Part shown: positions 24,855-37,188 of the stretch, piece after piece | Numbering within the stretch: the first letter of the stretch is position 1 | How the letters are laid out: the number at the start of each line of letters is the position of its first letter | Source: Amphirosellinia nigrospora | Taxonomy: Eukaryota; Ascomycota; Sordariomycetes; Xylariales; Xylariaceae | DNA: 64,000 nt | Assembly (NCBI GenBank): GCA_004123355.1 | Contig: SCHM01000001.1 | Span: 5,572,001-5,636,000, forward strand | Direction: 5' to 3' | The notes under the pieces: generated by a model | What the model was told of the DNA's origin: nothing | Seen by the model: only the letters and a program-made list of their open reading frames with translations | The model's database searches: none | Position numbers and translations under genes: made by a program

Positions 24855-26937
24855 ATGAAGGGCACGACATCTCCCACGGGCATATTGCTCGCGATACTGG
24901 GCGCCCGAGTAGCCCATGGCCAGACATTCGACTACATCATCGCCGGCGCCGGCACCTGTGGCCTGGTTCTCGCGAACCGGCTATCGGCGAACCCGAAGAT
25001 CCGGGTTGCCGTGATCGAGCCCGGCGAGGATGTACGAAATAACGTCAACGTTACGGACCCGGCCTTGTTCACCGTGCCGTTCGGCACGTCGATAGATTGG
25101 CAGTATTCGACGACGCCGCAGCCAGCTGCGGGTAACCGTACAATTCCAGTAGGTAATACTCGCAGAGTTACGCGTCGCAATGAGTTATAATTCATATGAT
25201 TACTAACTCCAAGAATTGTAGTGGCACGCTGGTAAAGCCATCGGCGGTACGAGTACGATCAATGGTACGCGGTAACTCGAATATGACCCGCCATGAATAG
25301 CAATCTTATTAGACGGACCATGCAGCTAACTTGGTGTGTGTTAAGGCATGACCTATATACGTGGGGACACGGCTCAGTTCGATGCTTGGGAATCGCTCGG
25401 GAACAAGGGTTGGAACTGGGAAACTTTATTCCCATACTATAAAAGGCCGAGAAGTTTACCATTCCCAGCGCTGCTCAAGCGGCGGCAGGCGCCACGTATG
25501 ATCCCCAGGTCCACGGCGAAGCCGGCCATGTCCACACCGGGTTTCCCTTCTCCCTCACCAATAGCAGCTTCCACGGGCTCGCCACTGAGACATGGGAGGC
25601 GCTGGGCTACCAGCTCATCGACGACGACAATGCGGGGAGCGTTCGTGGGTTCAGTGTTTGGCCACAGACGCTCGACCGAGATCAGAATCTGCGCTATGAT
25701 TCCGCTCGGTCGTATTACTACGGTGTCGAAGACCGGCCTAACCTGACGATTATCAATGGTACTGTTAAGAGAATAAACTGGGCGGGTTCTTCGGCAACCG
25801 GCAAAGCTGCTGTCGCCGAGGGAGTGGAATATGTGAAACCTGATGGAACTCTTGCCAAGTTAACAGCTGCTGGGGAAGTCATCTTGTCTGCAGGAGCACT
25901 GAGATCGCCGCTCATCCTCGAGAGTTCCGGCGTCGGGAATCCAAGGTAAAATGGCCTCTTCTCATTTGTGAACTAAGCGAGTTGCTTTTTGGTGCTAATG
26001 CCTGTCTGTCAGCCTCCTGAAGGAGCTCGGGATCGAGACTTTGATCGACCTCCCAGGAGTCGGAGAATACCTCCAGGAACAGCCCAACACCGTCCTCCTG
26101 TACAGCAGTACACAAAACCTGTCCGGGTCCGCGCCGTACGCGACATTTTCAACAGCACAGGACCTATTCGGCGACAAGACATCCGCACTCAGAACGTCCA
26201 CTTCAGCTCAAATACCAGGCTGGGCAAAGAAGGTGGCAGCGGCAAGCAAAGGAGCCGTCAAGGTAGCAAACGTCGAGAAGCTACTTCGCATCCAGCATGA
26301 CTTGATCTTCAAGAAGAACGTGACGATGGGCGAGTTGCTGACGGCGACAGTGCCAGGCTATTTAGTTTCTGCCATGTGGCTCCTCTTGCCATTTTCGTGG
26401 GTAGTGTTCATCTCACGTCTGTCGACGCCATCAACACCCCGGCCATCGACCCTAAATACTTCCTTATCGACTTCGACCTCGATGTTCAGATCGGTCTGGC
26501 GCGCAAGGCAAAGGGGTTCTGGAACACGCAGCCTGTTAGCGATATTGTCGGTAGCGGTGTTATGCCGACGGACGATGTCGTGCCGCTCAACGCAACCGAC
26601 AAGCAATGGACTAGCTACATTAGTGACACACGTGAGCTTTCCTTTGCCATTTCTCTCATGTCCTATCCTATTCGCCCCCAGATGTCTTGAGAGAGATAGA
26701 CTAACTCGCCCACCCCTAGTGGCGCCTAACCACCATCCTATCGGAACGGCATCGATGATGTCCCGTGAGTTGGGTGGAGTGGTAGACTCTAAGCTGACAG
26801 TTTACGGCACGAAGAATGTCAGGGTTGTAGATGGATCAATATTGCCTCTACAGTTCAGTGGCCATCTGACCCCTACGTTATACGCCGTGGCAGAGAGGGC
26901 TGCTGAAATTATCATTGCGGCCGCTCATGTTTATTGA
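24855..26937 (+). CDS. Secreted GMC oxidoreductase (aryl-alcohol/glucose oxidase-like)
   Basis: FAD-dependent glucose-methanol-choline oxidoreductase, secreted. Signal peptide MKGTTSPTGILLAILGARVAHG, then the FAD-binding DYIIAGAGTCGLVLANRLS, the GMC signature region HAGKAIGGTSTING, YIRGDTAQFDAWESLG, the second signature GEVILSAGALRSPLILESSGVG, and the C-terminal catalytic block NHHPIGTASM with VVDGSILPLQFSGHLTPTLYA. Introns: 25149-25221, 25265-25345, 25946-26012, 26632-26719 (all GT-AG). Frame slips near 25443 (A-run) and 26400. The expected length of about 600 aa is normal for the family. Substrate cannot be read from sequence; aryl alcohols, glucose or choline-type alcohols are alternatives. 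It probably produces hydrogen peroxide outside the cell. Confidence 0.9.
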
Positions 26938-27728
26938 TATGGGGATAGTGAGCAATCCTTATATTAAGAAGTCAGAGGAACGTCAAGTAGATGTACGAAA
27001 CATGTAATAGAGCATCCCTCGATGTATCCTACACTGCTTTTCGATGTCGTGTAAGTGGTAATGTAGCCATCAATAACTCGGGTGCGTAGACCTAGCAATA
27101 TGTACTCTCTACCTACAGAGTGATCGGTTACTAGGTACTCTGTTTGTCAAACTATTTCAGGGCTACATTACGTATCTCCTAACTTTATCCATGATAAGTA
27201 GTAGATAACGAGTCTACCAGAGCCGACTCGAAGGGTACCTCCGCATACTCATGTCCCTATTCAGCTCTATAATTAGGCCTAGGTCCCTCAAATAGAAGGA
27301 AGAGCTAAGGTTACCGAGTATTCAAGTACACAGCTCCGTATTCTACCAGCGAAGCCAGTAGCCTCACGCACCAAGGCTGTCCACGTCATATGCGGAATGT
27401 TTGTCCTCTGTAAACTCAAAAATATAAGTTTTTAAAAAATGTTTCTACTGAGCGAAAAAAGCTCTGATCAAAGCTCACTCGGTACCCTATTTATAGGAAG
27501 GTAGTTTCTCGCGCTCCCCTTCCTGCTCCGTCCCACAAACGCACACACCTGCAGCTTCCACATGCTTCAACGACCATCTTCCTCTCAACAAGCCATCGAT
27601 ATCACATGCTTTCCCCCCTTTCTTGGGATTTTATCAACGACTTAGCATACAATTCGTCGCATTCACCACTACTACAACACCCAGTATCTTCAACAAAACC
27701 GCCCAACACTCACACCCACAGAGTCAAG
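26938..27728. other. Intergenic and 5' leader of the 27729 gene
   Basis: About 0.8 kb. The right third (27510-27728) is C-rich with CAACA/CACA stretches typical of a transcribed fungal 5' leader, ending in the start context TCAAGATG. No gene seen. Confidence 0.5.
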
Positions 27729-28352
27729 ATGAGTGTCATCGCCCGGGCCGTCACTCGCCTCGGCGGAGTCGGCAACTTACACAGACTACCCGCAGTCACT
27801 CAGGTACGTCATAAGGACGAAGAACGGCACGGCATCGTCGGCTACCAGGCCTGTTTCTAACCACTTTTGCTTCCCATCTAGACGACCAACCTTCGCAATA
27901 TCTCGTGGATGCCTTCGAGCATCCAGATCCCCTCTACCAATCACCGCCCTCGCTCCAGCCGAAGCGTCCCGCCGCCTCCTCGGAAGCCATGCCCAGCGGC
28001 GACGGCACGACCCCTCCGCGCAGCCCATGGCCATGGCAGGGAGGGCCGTCTCTCCGCAATCCGCGGTGGCGAGCTCACGAGCCTCGGCGTCGGGCAAGGT
28101 GATCCCGGCATCGGTGCCGGCCAGCGCGATGCGGACCGGGCCGGTACCACTGTCTCAGATCCAGAAGCGCACCATCGCGGGGTCGGATTGCGCAGACGAG
28201 CCTGTGACGCCCAGCACCAGCACCGGCAGCAGTCGGCGCCGTCACGAGACCACGAAGTCCCGGCTTTCCCGACCCTTCAAGTTCGCATCCCCTCGCATCC
28301 GGCTACCTGGCCCGTCCAGCAACCGTATCAGTCACGCCGTGATGAGGATTAG
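27729..28352 (+). CDS. Unidentified two-exon gene, possible mitochondrial N-terminus
   Basis: Exon 1 (27729-27803) encodes MSVIARAVTRLGGVGNLHRL, which is basic, hydroxylated and free of acidic residues, like a mitochondrial presequence. A clean GT-AG intron (27804-27881, ending CTTCCCATCTAG) leads in phase 0 to exon 2, stopping at 28352; total 181 aa. The C-rich leader and good start context argue for a real gene. Exon 2 is GC-rich and all three plus frames are largely open, so a frame slip could change the product; a competing frame ends near 28386. I recognise no family. Treat start and intron as moderately supported and the C-terminal part as uncertain. Confidence 0.45.
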
Positions 28353-29481
28353 AGATAAGTCGCGCGTAGACGGTGAATATCAATGATATAACCCTCCGTA
28401 GTTGTGGCGAAACCGATGGCTGCCTACCTTCTTATGCCCTGCCTCTCACACCATGGCACCCCTCAAAAAAAACATCGATATTCGACGAACAGATTAAAAA
28501 CGCACACACACACACACACATGATGACACGACAGATAAAAAGAAGAGGAGAGAAAAAAAAAAAAAAAAACACGGGGGCCAGTAATGTTTAGATTCGGATC
28601 CGTTCGCACCCCACCCCTGGTAGATGTGCAAGTGGAGCGATTCTAGCGAGGCGAGTAGAAAAAAGGATGACGGTTTGGGTTAAGAAAGGAAGACAGCATG
28701 TGTGCGTCACTAGTCTTTTTTTTGCTGATTTTATGCATGATACCCCATAGATCTCTTCTTGTTGGGGAGAGTGACCGCGGCGCATGACGGGGAAAAAGAA
28801 GTATACTGCTCTTCCAGCGTACCGAGTCTAGCTCATGTAATGCTAATACGATTCTAATATCTAATAAAAAGCTTTGCGCGAAAAAGTATTGTGGAATGAA
28901 CTAAAATGATGATAATGCGTACGTAGTGTTATGATTATCCACCACATCCAGAAACAAAGGGAGTAATGGGGATTTCGAGAAGTTTCACACCTAAAGCGAA
29001 GTAAATTAATGGTAGCTATGCTATATGAATCATACTTGATCTATGATATTCTACGACGGGGTGTTTCACAAGTGAAAAATTAGATGTGCTGGCACGCTCT
29101 AGACTGAGACCTTGAACTAACAATCTGATTCTTGCCACGGGAACGACGTCTGCTTCGTGATATTGACATAAGCCAATGCTATGGAATAAAATGATATTAT
29201 GGCATTCTCGTATGGGTGCTTCCCTTTTGCTATGTTACAGTTTAGCACGCACCTTGCTAAAGAAATATACACGAAAACCATCCTTTTACTCGACACATGA
29301 GAAGGCTCCTCTTCCATCACTTCCTCGTATGAGCAGTCAAAATTATCCCCTAACGCCGCACTATTGCTTAAAATACGATTTCATCACCGCGCCATTTCGA
29401 ATACACAACAGATTGATTCTTCGCTCGTAGATACCATTCGCGTTTTTGTCTCTTGAACCGGTTACGTTATCTTCAAGTCGC
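28353..29481. other. Intergenic between two convergent genes
   Basis: About 1.1 kb with a (CA)9 run, a 17-A run and a T-rich stretch, consistent with 3' untranslated and terminator sequence of two converging genes. No gene recognised. Confidence 0.55.
28503..28520. repeat. (CA)9 microsatellite
   Basis: Eighteen bases of perfect CA repeat, followed 32 bases later by a run of 17 A (28553-28569). Confidence 0.95.
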
Positions 29482-32400
29482 TTATGCAAAATTGTCGCTT
29501 CGGTCCACACCGATGTCCTCTAGCTCAGCGAAGTTCTGGAAGTGAAGAGGACGATGTTGATCGCTATAAAAGGGAAGCGGTGTATCCAGCTTAACGTGCA
29601 CAGGCTTCTTCTCCAAGCCAGCAAAGCTGCTACCCATAAAGCTGTAGTTCCACTTCCCGTTCTCCGGCACCAGGAAGTAACCCTTGTAACGCGGACTTAA
29701 TAACAGCTTACGCTTGATGCCCATCGATGTTGTGAAGCCCTGTGGCTGATCACTACCGATATCCTTGTTCTCAGCGCCCCACTTATAACCGTTGGGGGTT
29801 AATGCCCAAGCGGATAGAGACACTGAGCCGGGTGTGAAGGCGACATCAACCGTGATACTATTTTCCTTAGACCATTTAGGATGAGTATCAAGCAGGCGGG
29901 CGTGCTCTGTGACATCCGCCGCAGACATATACGGCAGTTCGTTGCCAGCCATTGTGTGAATAACACCCAACGGCTCCAAATCCCCAAGATATTCGTGCTG
30001 TGGTAGTTGATGGGGAAGCTGGACGCTCCGCAGACCTCCTATCTGGGGCACCATGGCGATACAGCGGATTTCCTTGACCTGGTCATTATCTGGCGCTGAG
30101 ACGCCATATAAATATCCAGCAACTTGAACACGAAGATCGGCAATGGTAATGAACTTCCTCAAGATATTATTTGGCATCACGTACGTAACATCATCCAAGT
30201 CATTGTCTACAGATGAGACGTATATGTTGTTGGATCGAGTTCGTAGATTGGATGTGGCGATGGCGCGAGTTCTCCACTCAGTCTTGGAAGCAAATGTCTG
30301 TTGTTCAAACTGTGAAGTGGTCGTCACGATAATTTCTTCGCCGTGAACATTCTGAGTCTTGGTTGTGACGGCTGTCAGTTGCTGCTGTTCTTGCTGTTGT
30401 TTCTCGATCTCGGCTGCTTGTTGCCGCTGCATTGAAGGCGCCGAGATCTCCATACCAAGAATGATGTCTCTAACTTCGCTGCTAGTCAAACTGGAAACGT
30501 TGACATTATTCTTCTTACCGTAGTCGTGCAGGATCAGATCTCGTAGCTGTGTTTCGATCTTGATCCAATCCTCATCCGACAGGGTAGGCCAGATATGATG
30601 CATCTGTGTTATGATAGTCTTGTCCGGTCGCAGAATAAGTTTTGTCTTGTCAGGATTGACGTGGAGGGCGCGAAGGATCAAAACGAGACGTGAGAAAGCA
30701 GTGTAAGAAGATATACTCTTCAGCCATTCGTCATACAAGTTGAAAAGAACCATCTGAGGCTCCGTAGCACGGAGAATCATATCGCCAAGCTTTTCAACTT
30801 TCATTGCAGCTTGGAAGGGTAGCTGAAGCTCTGATGCCCTGATCGAAATATTGGGAAATCTAGGAGATGAACCTCCAGAGGATCCAATAGGCCCTTCCTG
30901 GTAACGATGAGCTCCTTTGGCTGTTCTTCAATGGGTAGAGACCGGATTAGAGCCGCGACTTCTTCAGCTGTCTTCCATTTCGCTAATTGCCCAAGACGCT
31001 TTTGGCCAGCCCAAACGCTGGTGTGAATGATCTTCAAGAATAGTTGACCGGTACGAGGGTTGAAGATGAAAATGGCACCATTGATGGGCTTTGTAGTTAA
31101 ATTGCCCTCGAAAGTCTTGTGAATCGTCACTCGGTACACATTAGTATCGTCAATGAACAGTTTCGTCTGGTTACTAAACAGCTCAGAGTAGTTCTGGGAG
31201 TTCAAGAACTCTTGGTTGCTTTCTGAAGCGTAGAGCTGGAGACCTTTCCTAATACGTTCACGCAAAACGTAAAGGGCAGGATTTGCTTTCATGATCTTGC
31301 TCATAGCTTGCTGGACGAGGATTTTTAGACCAGGGAAGTATTGGCCATAGGCGGAGTACAAGTTGTACGCCAGGTCGATACCAATCATGAGACCTGTAGC
31401 TGAAGGATAGATACTCATGTTATCATTGGTGTAATCGAGATATTTGGCACGAGTGTATCGTTCAATGTCGTGAGAATCGTAATCACCGTACCGAAGCTGA
31501 ATATCCAGCCAGAATTTATTGGTTGTCGTCGGCTCAATGACATCTTTTGTATCATAAAGAAGTGACGGCCGCGTGACGTTCCATTTGCTATTGGCAAACA
31601 GGAGAATATCAGCACAAGAGCTGTTCATCTTGTACGACTTTCGGGGATGGATAGTCTCTTTTTGCACTGTCTCAATACCGAGTGCCTCTAGCTCTTGGTC
31701 GAAGACCTGGCAGAAATCCATAACTACAGACTCATGGATCTTTTGCCATAAATGGGCACGGAAAATCTGGATCAATGAAATCTTGAGGGTGGGGATTTTG
31801 CCGTGAAGAAAAATACCAGTGAGATCAAGTTGGACTTGGAAACCGACGTAAACATTGGCACGGTTGATAGTTGGTGACCACCAGAGTGTAAATCGGCGAT
31901 TGGGAATTTGGTTCAAACCGGATCTTTGGGCATTTGTGAGCTTCTTGAACTTCATCGACTCTTCAAAGCCTGAAGCACGCTCCCAAAAGAGACCTTCCCA
32001 AGATGGGAAGCCCGTCGCCTTGAATAATGTATGCTCTAGAATTGTCTCGACACCGCCAAGGGCTTGGATCACATCAGTGCGGTAGGCATTGAGATTCCAG
32101 AGCTTGCCGTCGTGACGCTGACTTGTCCACCAGAAAGGATTACTTTTCATCAATTGGTAGATCTTGAATTCACTTCTGGCACGGAAGCCTTTGTCGAAAC
32201 TAAGGGTGCTTCGATCTTTCTGGAAGAGTGTGTTAATACGAGGCAACCCTCTGTCCCAACTGTCTTCTAGATCCTCCAAAGTGAGTCGCCGGTTTTGTTG
32301 GTTCGCCTCCAATCGCTTTTGCGAATATTCTGTCCACACTCTCTGAGAGTCAATAAACTCCGCTTCCCACGGTATAATGTACCGGAAGATATTTGGTATC

Positions 32401-34375
32401 AGGGTCTCTTCGTCATGTGTCATACCAGCCCGGTAATGGGTGACGCCGAGATCCGTCTGCTTTGACCACCGCTTGTCGCTAGCGGGAATTAGAATATGAG
32501 AACCAGAGATCATACCGAGACCTCCCAACTCCTTGGGTGTGTAAAATACAGCTGGGGGGAAACGTGATGGCATCTTGGAGTTCAGACCGATCTTGACACG
32601 AGTTTGAATCTTGGTCTCACACTTCACAATTGTATCGAGGAGGTTGACAGTTGACACAGCAGCCTCACGGTAGTAAGTAAATAAAGCAATGAGCGCTGTG
32701 TTCCACTTGTTGGCGATCTTGGTAAATGTGGTAGATCCGGAAGACATAAGAATCTGACGAATACGATTATTAAACTTTTGTATGTCTTCTTCGGTCACTT
32801 GTAGAAATGCGTGTGCGGTTCTTTCTTTGGTGGTGTTGTCGACAAGAGACCAAACGCTATCTTTGATGGGGAATTCGTCGTTCTGGTTTCTGATCTTGGG
32901 CAAAATACGGACTTCAAACCCGCACATTGAATAGAGTAGGTTTGGATTGTCACGACTGTAGACGCTAGCGAATGTATCGTCCCATTCAATAGTTGTAACA
33001 GATCGTGGAAGACGATTTTTCAGGTCCCAGAAAACAGCACGACCGAGGTTAACGTCATGGCGCATGAGACGCATACGAGAATCTCTAGGCCAGCACTTCT
33101 TGCTCCTGTATCCAATGACGTTCTCGAAGTTTGGGTCTGGTTGTTCTGTGAGGAAGCGCTGAATCAGGTCGCGGGACTCTTCGGCACTGAATCTTAAGAA
33201 TACCCAAATCTTGTCGATATATCGCGTGTATAAACGAATGGGATGCTTTGTCTCAGTTTCACGATCGCGAAACTGAAGGAAGTCATTTGGGCTTCCTGGA
33301 GGTCCAGCAATTTCGCTGGCACGATTCAATCCCAGGAGCAAGAGATCGAGGACAAGACCGTAATATTGGAACACAAAACCTGAGAACTGTAGGCCACGAA
33401 TCATGCCGTAGCTGTTCACATGGTTCATATCTTTGTATGTGAGTTGGACGTTATTCTTGGAGCTGATGTAGTCGGCCAAATTGTGGTCCATAATGAGCCT
33501 TAGGAGGCGGTTCAAGAGTGTCAAATCAATCTTCTCGTAGACTTTAGATAGCTCCGTCTCGATCATAACGTTACACTCTCCATCAGCTGTTTCCCAGACC
33601 TTATCTAGATTGTTGATACCCTGTGCCCATTTATAAACTAGTAGTGGAGGAACCTCAGAATCGGAAGGCTTGATCCAGGCAGGAAAAAGATGGCGTTGGT
33701 CTGCTTGATACCAGAGGTACTGGTCAAGATATGCGTCGCTAATCTTCTCGATCGGCTCAATATCATAGACAGGATTGATCGAACTGTAGTTGTCGTTCAT
33801 GTCTATCTGAACTTCTTTGAACGCACGTTGAGTTAAGAGGAATCGCTTGATTCTTTCTAAAGTTGTGCCTGGACTATCATATGCCTGTTCAATAAGTGCA
33901 AGTTCCTCTCGTTGACTTTGGTTGAGGCGACCCTTTACGGAATACGCTTCGCGAAGTCTTTCGAGAGCAAGAATCAAGATCTTCGTGTCATGTTTATAAG
34001 ACACGCTTGGGAAAGGGATTGGTGTAAACTTTCGAGATTCAAGCCAATGCACAGTCGTGGTATAGATGGCAACAGCCTCTTCTGAGGAGACGTAAGGGCC
34101 ATCCTTCATGTAATTGTGTTGCCGCTCTTGTTCAGCCTTGAGCCAAAGTCGTGTCAAGCGTCCAACATTCTTCTTGGCAACAGTCTTGTCAACAGTTGCC
34201 CCTCTCCTGATGCGTTCGCGGTTGTAATGCGCAACTGAAATCCACCAATCTGCCTTCGACTTGACGTATCGAAGGATGATGTTTTCGATAGGAGCAGGCA
34301 GCCCGGGAACTTTCCAGGGGATGTTACTCTTCCAGCATCGCCACGCCTCTGAAAGATGCTGGAGAACGGTATTGA

Positions 34376-34409
<34 letters not shown>

Positions 34410-36598
34410 CATCAAATCAGCCATAACGGAAGCACGAAGTTCAAGGTCAAAATGAGATTCAACTCGTTGTTTGGTAACCGTCTTGGCAACCCCTTTGCTG
34501 TGGCGGCCCTCGAACTGACGGGAGAGCAAATTTCCAAGCCAGCGCTCCAGGAGGGGATAATACCTCTCATGAAGAAGAGCCATACTCTCCAAGCAGGTGC
34601 CCAGAAACCGCAACCTGGTCCCTTCCCAACAGGTCCGCTATTGAACCGATAATATATTAGATGCTTCAGATCCTTGCAAGTCCGAATCTGGTGCATAAGT
34701 TTATACTTGTACCGGTACATTCCGGTCAGTTGACCCACGTGGTTAAAGGCATACAGTATACCATCAGCAAGTTGGAAAGCATCAATATTGCCAAGTCGAT
34801 ATTGAACCTGCGCATCCACGATGAGCTTTGTTAGACGAAGAATTTCTCGCATAAGGTGAAACGCATTGCCAAAACGTGATTTCTTTCGTTCCTTAGTAGT
34901 CAAAGTCTTGACTGGTTTCAGGTTGAAGTTGTAGTCCAGATGGAGATATGTGAGATTCTTTCGATGAATGAGAAGGTTAAGCATGTTGAAGCCCTGCCGA
35001 CAGACCTGCAAGCCAGCTTCGACCCAATCAATGGTCGTCTGCTGGAAGAATTTTGTCTGCTTCAAGCTCTTCAATAGATCTTGTCTATTGAGTGCCTTCG
35101 GTTTCTGCTTGTGCAATTCATTGAGAACAAAAGTCTTCAGTAATTTTTGGTAAGAGACGCGGACTTTCACTGGTTGTTTCGGAGGACAATGCTCGAGATA
35201 GCAGTGCTTAACGAGAGGAATGTCCTGAGCTCGTACCATGTAGCCAGACCGGCGATCGAAAGGGAAAGGAGCCCACCAGAGACCGATCGCTGCAGCGGGT
35301 GTCCTCAGTGGAAAGCTCTTCATCGGCTAAGAATGGCTCGACAGCTGCAGGTAACGTAAAAGCCTCATCCTCAGCTTCCTCCAGGTTCCCTTCCCCAAAA
35401 ATCTCATCTTCATGGCTCAGGGTAATATTCTTAGGTGCTACAGCTCGGGAAGAAATGGGATTGATCTGAGCATCGACGTAATACGCCGGCATATTAGGGT
35501 TGTCGGACTTGAGAGACACATTAGGTGGGTGAGAGTACCAGTGCGAATGAACGCTTCGTGGAAGAAATTATAAAGATAAGGATAAGCAACCCGAGCCTCT
35601 GTCTTGATCGGCAGGCGGAAGATGATTCTATCAATGGCGTTGAACTCTCCGAAATCCTCGTCATTTGGATCAATGTCCTTATACAGGGGCTCAAACCGGG
35701 GACCACCAGGCAGAGCAACATTAAGAGCCTTAGCGGTGAGCAAACTCTTTAGGTCGAAAAGATAGAAGTAGTTCTGATCGATCTTATCGCTAAGTAAAGG
35801 ACGACTGAGTCGATGTAATGCGGCCATTTGTTGCAGTGAGAGATTCCACGATTTATAGCTAGGGCCGTTGACGTGCTCGGTATCTAATAATGGACGATGG
35901 TCGTAGAACCACTCGTACACGGCTGCATCCTCCTCTTCGTCGAGCTCCATTTGGATTGGCTGGAGAGGTTCAACGTCTTCGAGATTTTCTGACCAAGACA
36001 GAGGCGGTTCCTCATCATCAAAAGGTGGAAACCTCATTCTCTTGAACAATCTTCGATCGCTCTTCTCTTTTCGCATCGTCAACCACATAGTAGCCCACTG
36101 GGCGTGAAACACCGGAGGAATTACACGAGGTATCTCGTTGACTAAAGTGAGACAACCATTGACATGGTAGAGTACCTTGACCTCCCTTGTCGACTCCCAG
36201 GGCATTGGCATATTCTCCAAGAGTTTCATGACGGCATGAGGCATGAACTTCAAGGCACCAAGATAGCTCCGCTTATCACTTGTGTACTTTTTCTGCGAAA
36301 CATCACCGATATCTTTTACAATCTTGCGCAAGTGTTCTGGGGGCATGTCGGCCTTCTGTGTCTCGACAAAACCCCCTTACGCTTTTCGCCAAACCGGTTT
36401 CGTTGCGTGCGCAGCCATTCCTTCTTCTTCTGCTCAAACTTGGCTAGATGAGGATCGCTAGTCGGACGATAGCCAGGGGGGGGGGGCTGGAATGCCCGGC
36501 GGAGGAGGGAGGAAGTCAGAGGGCGGCCCAGGGGGAGGAGGAGGAGGTGGTGGTGGTCCCCAACCAGGAGGGGGTGGAGGCGGTGGAAAGGACGACAT
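29482..36598 (-). CDS. prp8: Pre-mRNA splicing factor PRP8 (U5 snRNP)
   Basis: Core spliceosomal scaffold that cradles the catalytic RNA. From the ATG at 36598: Pro-rich N-terminus, [19 protein letters not shown], then [17 protein letters not shown], the [20 protein letters not shown] block, [19 protein letters not shown], the reverse-transcriptase-like and endonuclease-like regions, the RNase H-like region ([37 protein letters not shown]), and a C-terminal JAB1/MPN domain ([33 protein letters not shown]) ending DRSDNFA. At about 2,370 aa and without introns it has the family length. About six one-base slips interrupt it (near 36481, 36374, 35526, 35300, 34554, 30852), nearly all in homopolymers. 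[15 protein letters not shown] is uninterrupted, so no intein occupies that known insertion site. Divergent from eL34. Confidence 0.98.
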
Positions 36599-37188
36599 CG
36601 TAGACTCGGTCGGGGTGGATGGATAGCTAGGCGACCGGTGATGGAATCGCTTTCGCGCCGCGACGTGACGCGGGGATGGAGTGAACAGCTATCACAGTAA
36701 AGATATAGAACTGGACGAGCTGATTTATGATAAGAATCAATCCGAATCACGCGTTATATCTACGCGACGTCCTCTCTTGATGAGTGGCGCGTGGGATGTC
36801 TAGATATGAGATGATGGTTGTAACTTGCAAATCATGCAGTTCCTATGTCGCCTCTCGCGATCGCAGACTGGGAATTTTTCCGTAATAGAGCTACTCGCAA
36901 TGGGGCTAGTCAGTTCCATTTGGCAACGTCACAGCCACAGGTCGAGGACAAGCTGTCACGTGGATTGCGTGGCTGGATTGACTGCTGTGGCTTTGTGCTA
37001 GACCCACTAAAATGTTCCCCCATTGGCCCTCAGACCCTTCGGCACAGAGCAGGCCTGCAAGATCCACCCCACACTCGAACCTATTTTCAGCCAACACCAA
37101 AATTCCTTCACCCAACTCGTAAAAAGTTCGTCCGCAAGTAGCCAACCATCCCGACGACCCTCTCGCGATACCAACTTCAACCGTCACA
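36599..37188. promoter_or_regulatory. Shared divergent promoter region, prp8 / eL34
   Basis: 590 bases separate the two ATGs, so both housekeeping genes must be driven from this stretch. It contains a GC-rich block near 36655-36675 on the prp8 side and pyrimidine/C-rich sequence (37060-37188) leading into eL34, as expected for a ribosomal-protein leader. No TATA box stands out. Confidence 0.6.

Noticed and set aside
24334-24858. 174-codon open frame just upstream of the GMC oxidase
   Set aside because: It overlaps the oxidase start, has no recognisable motif and reads like chance sequence.
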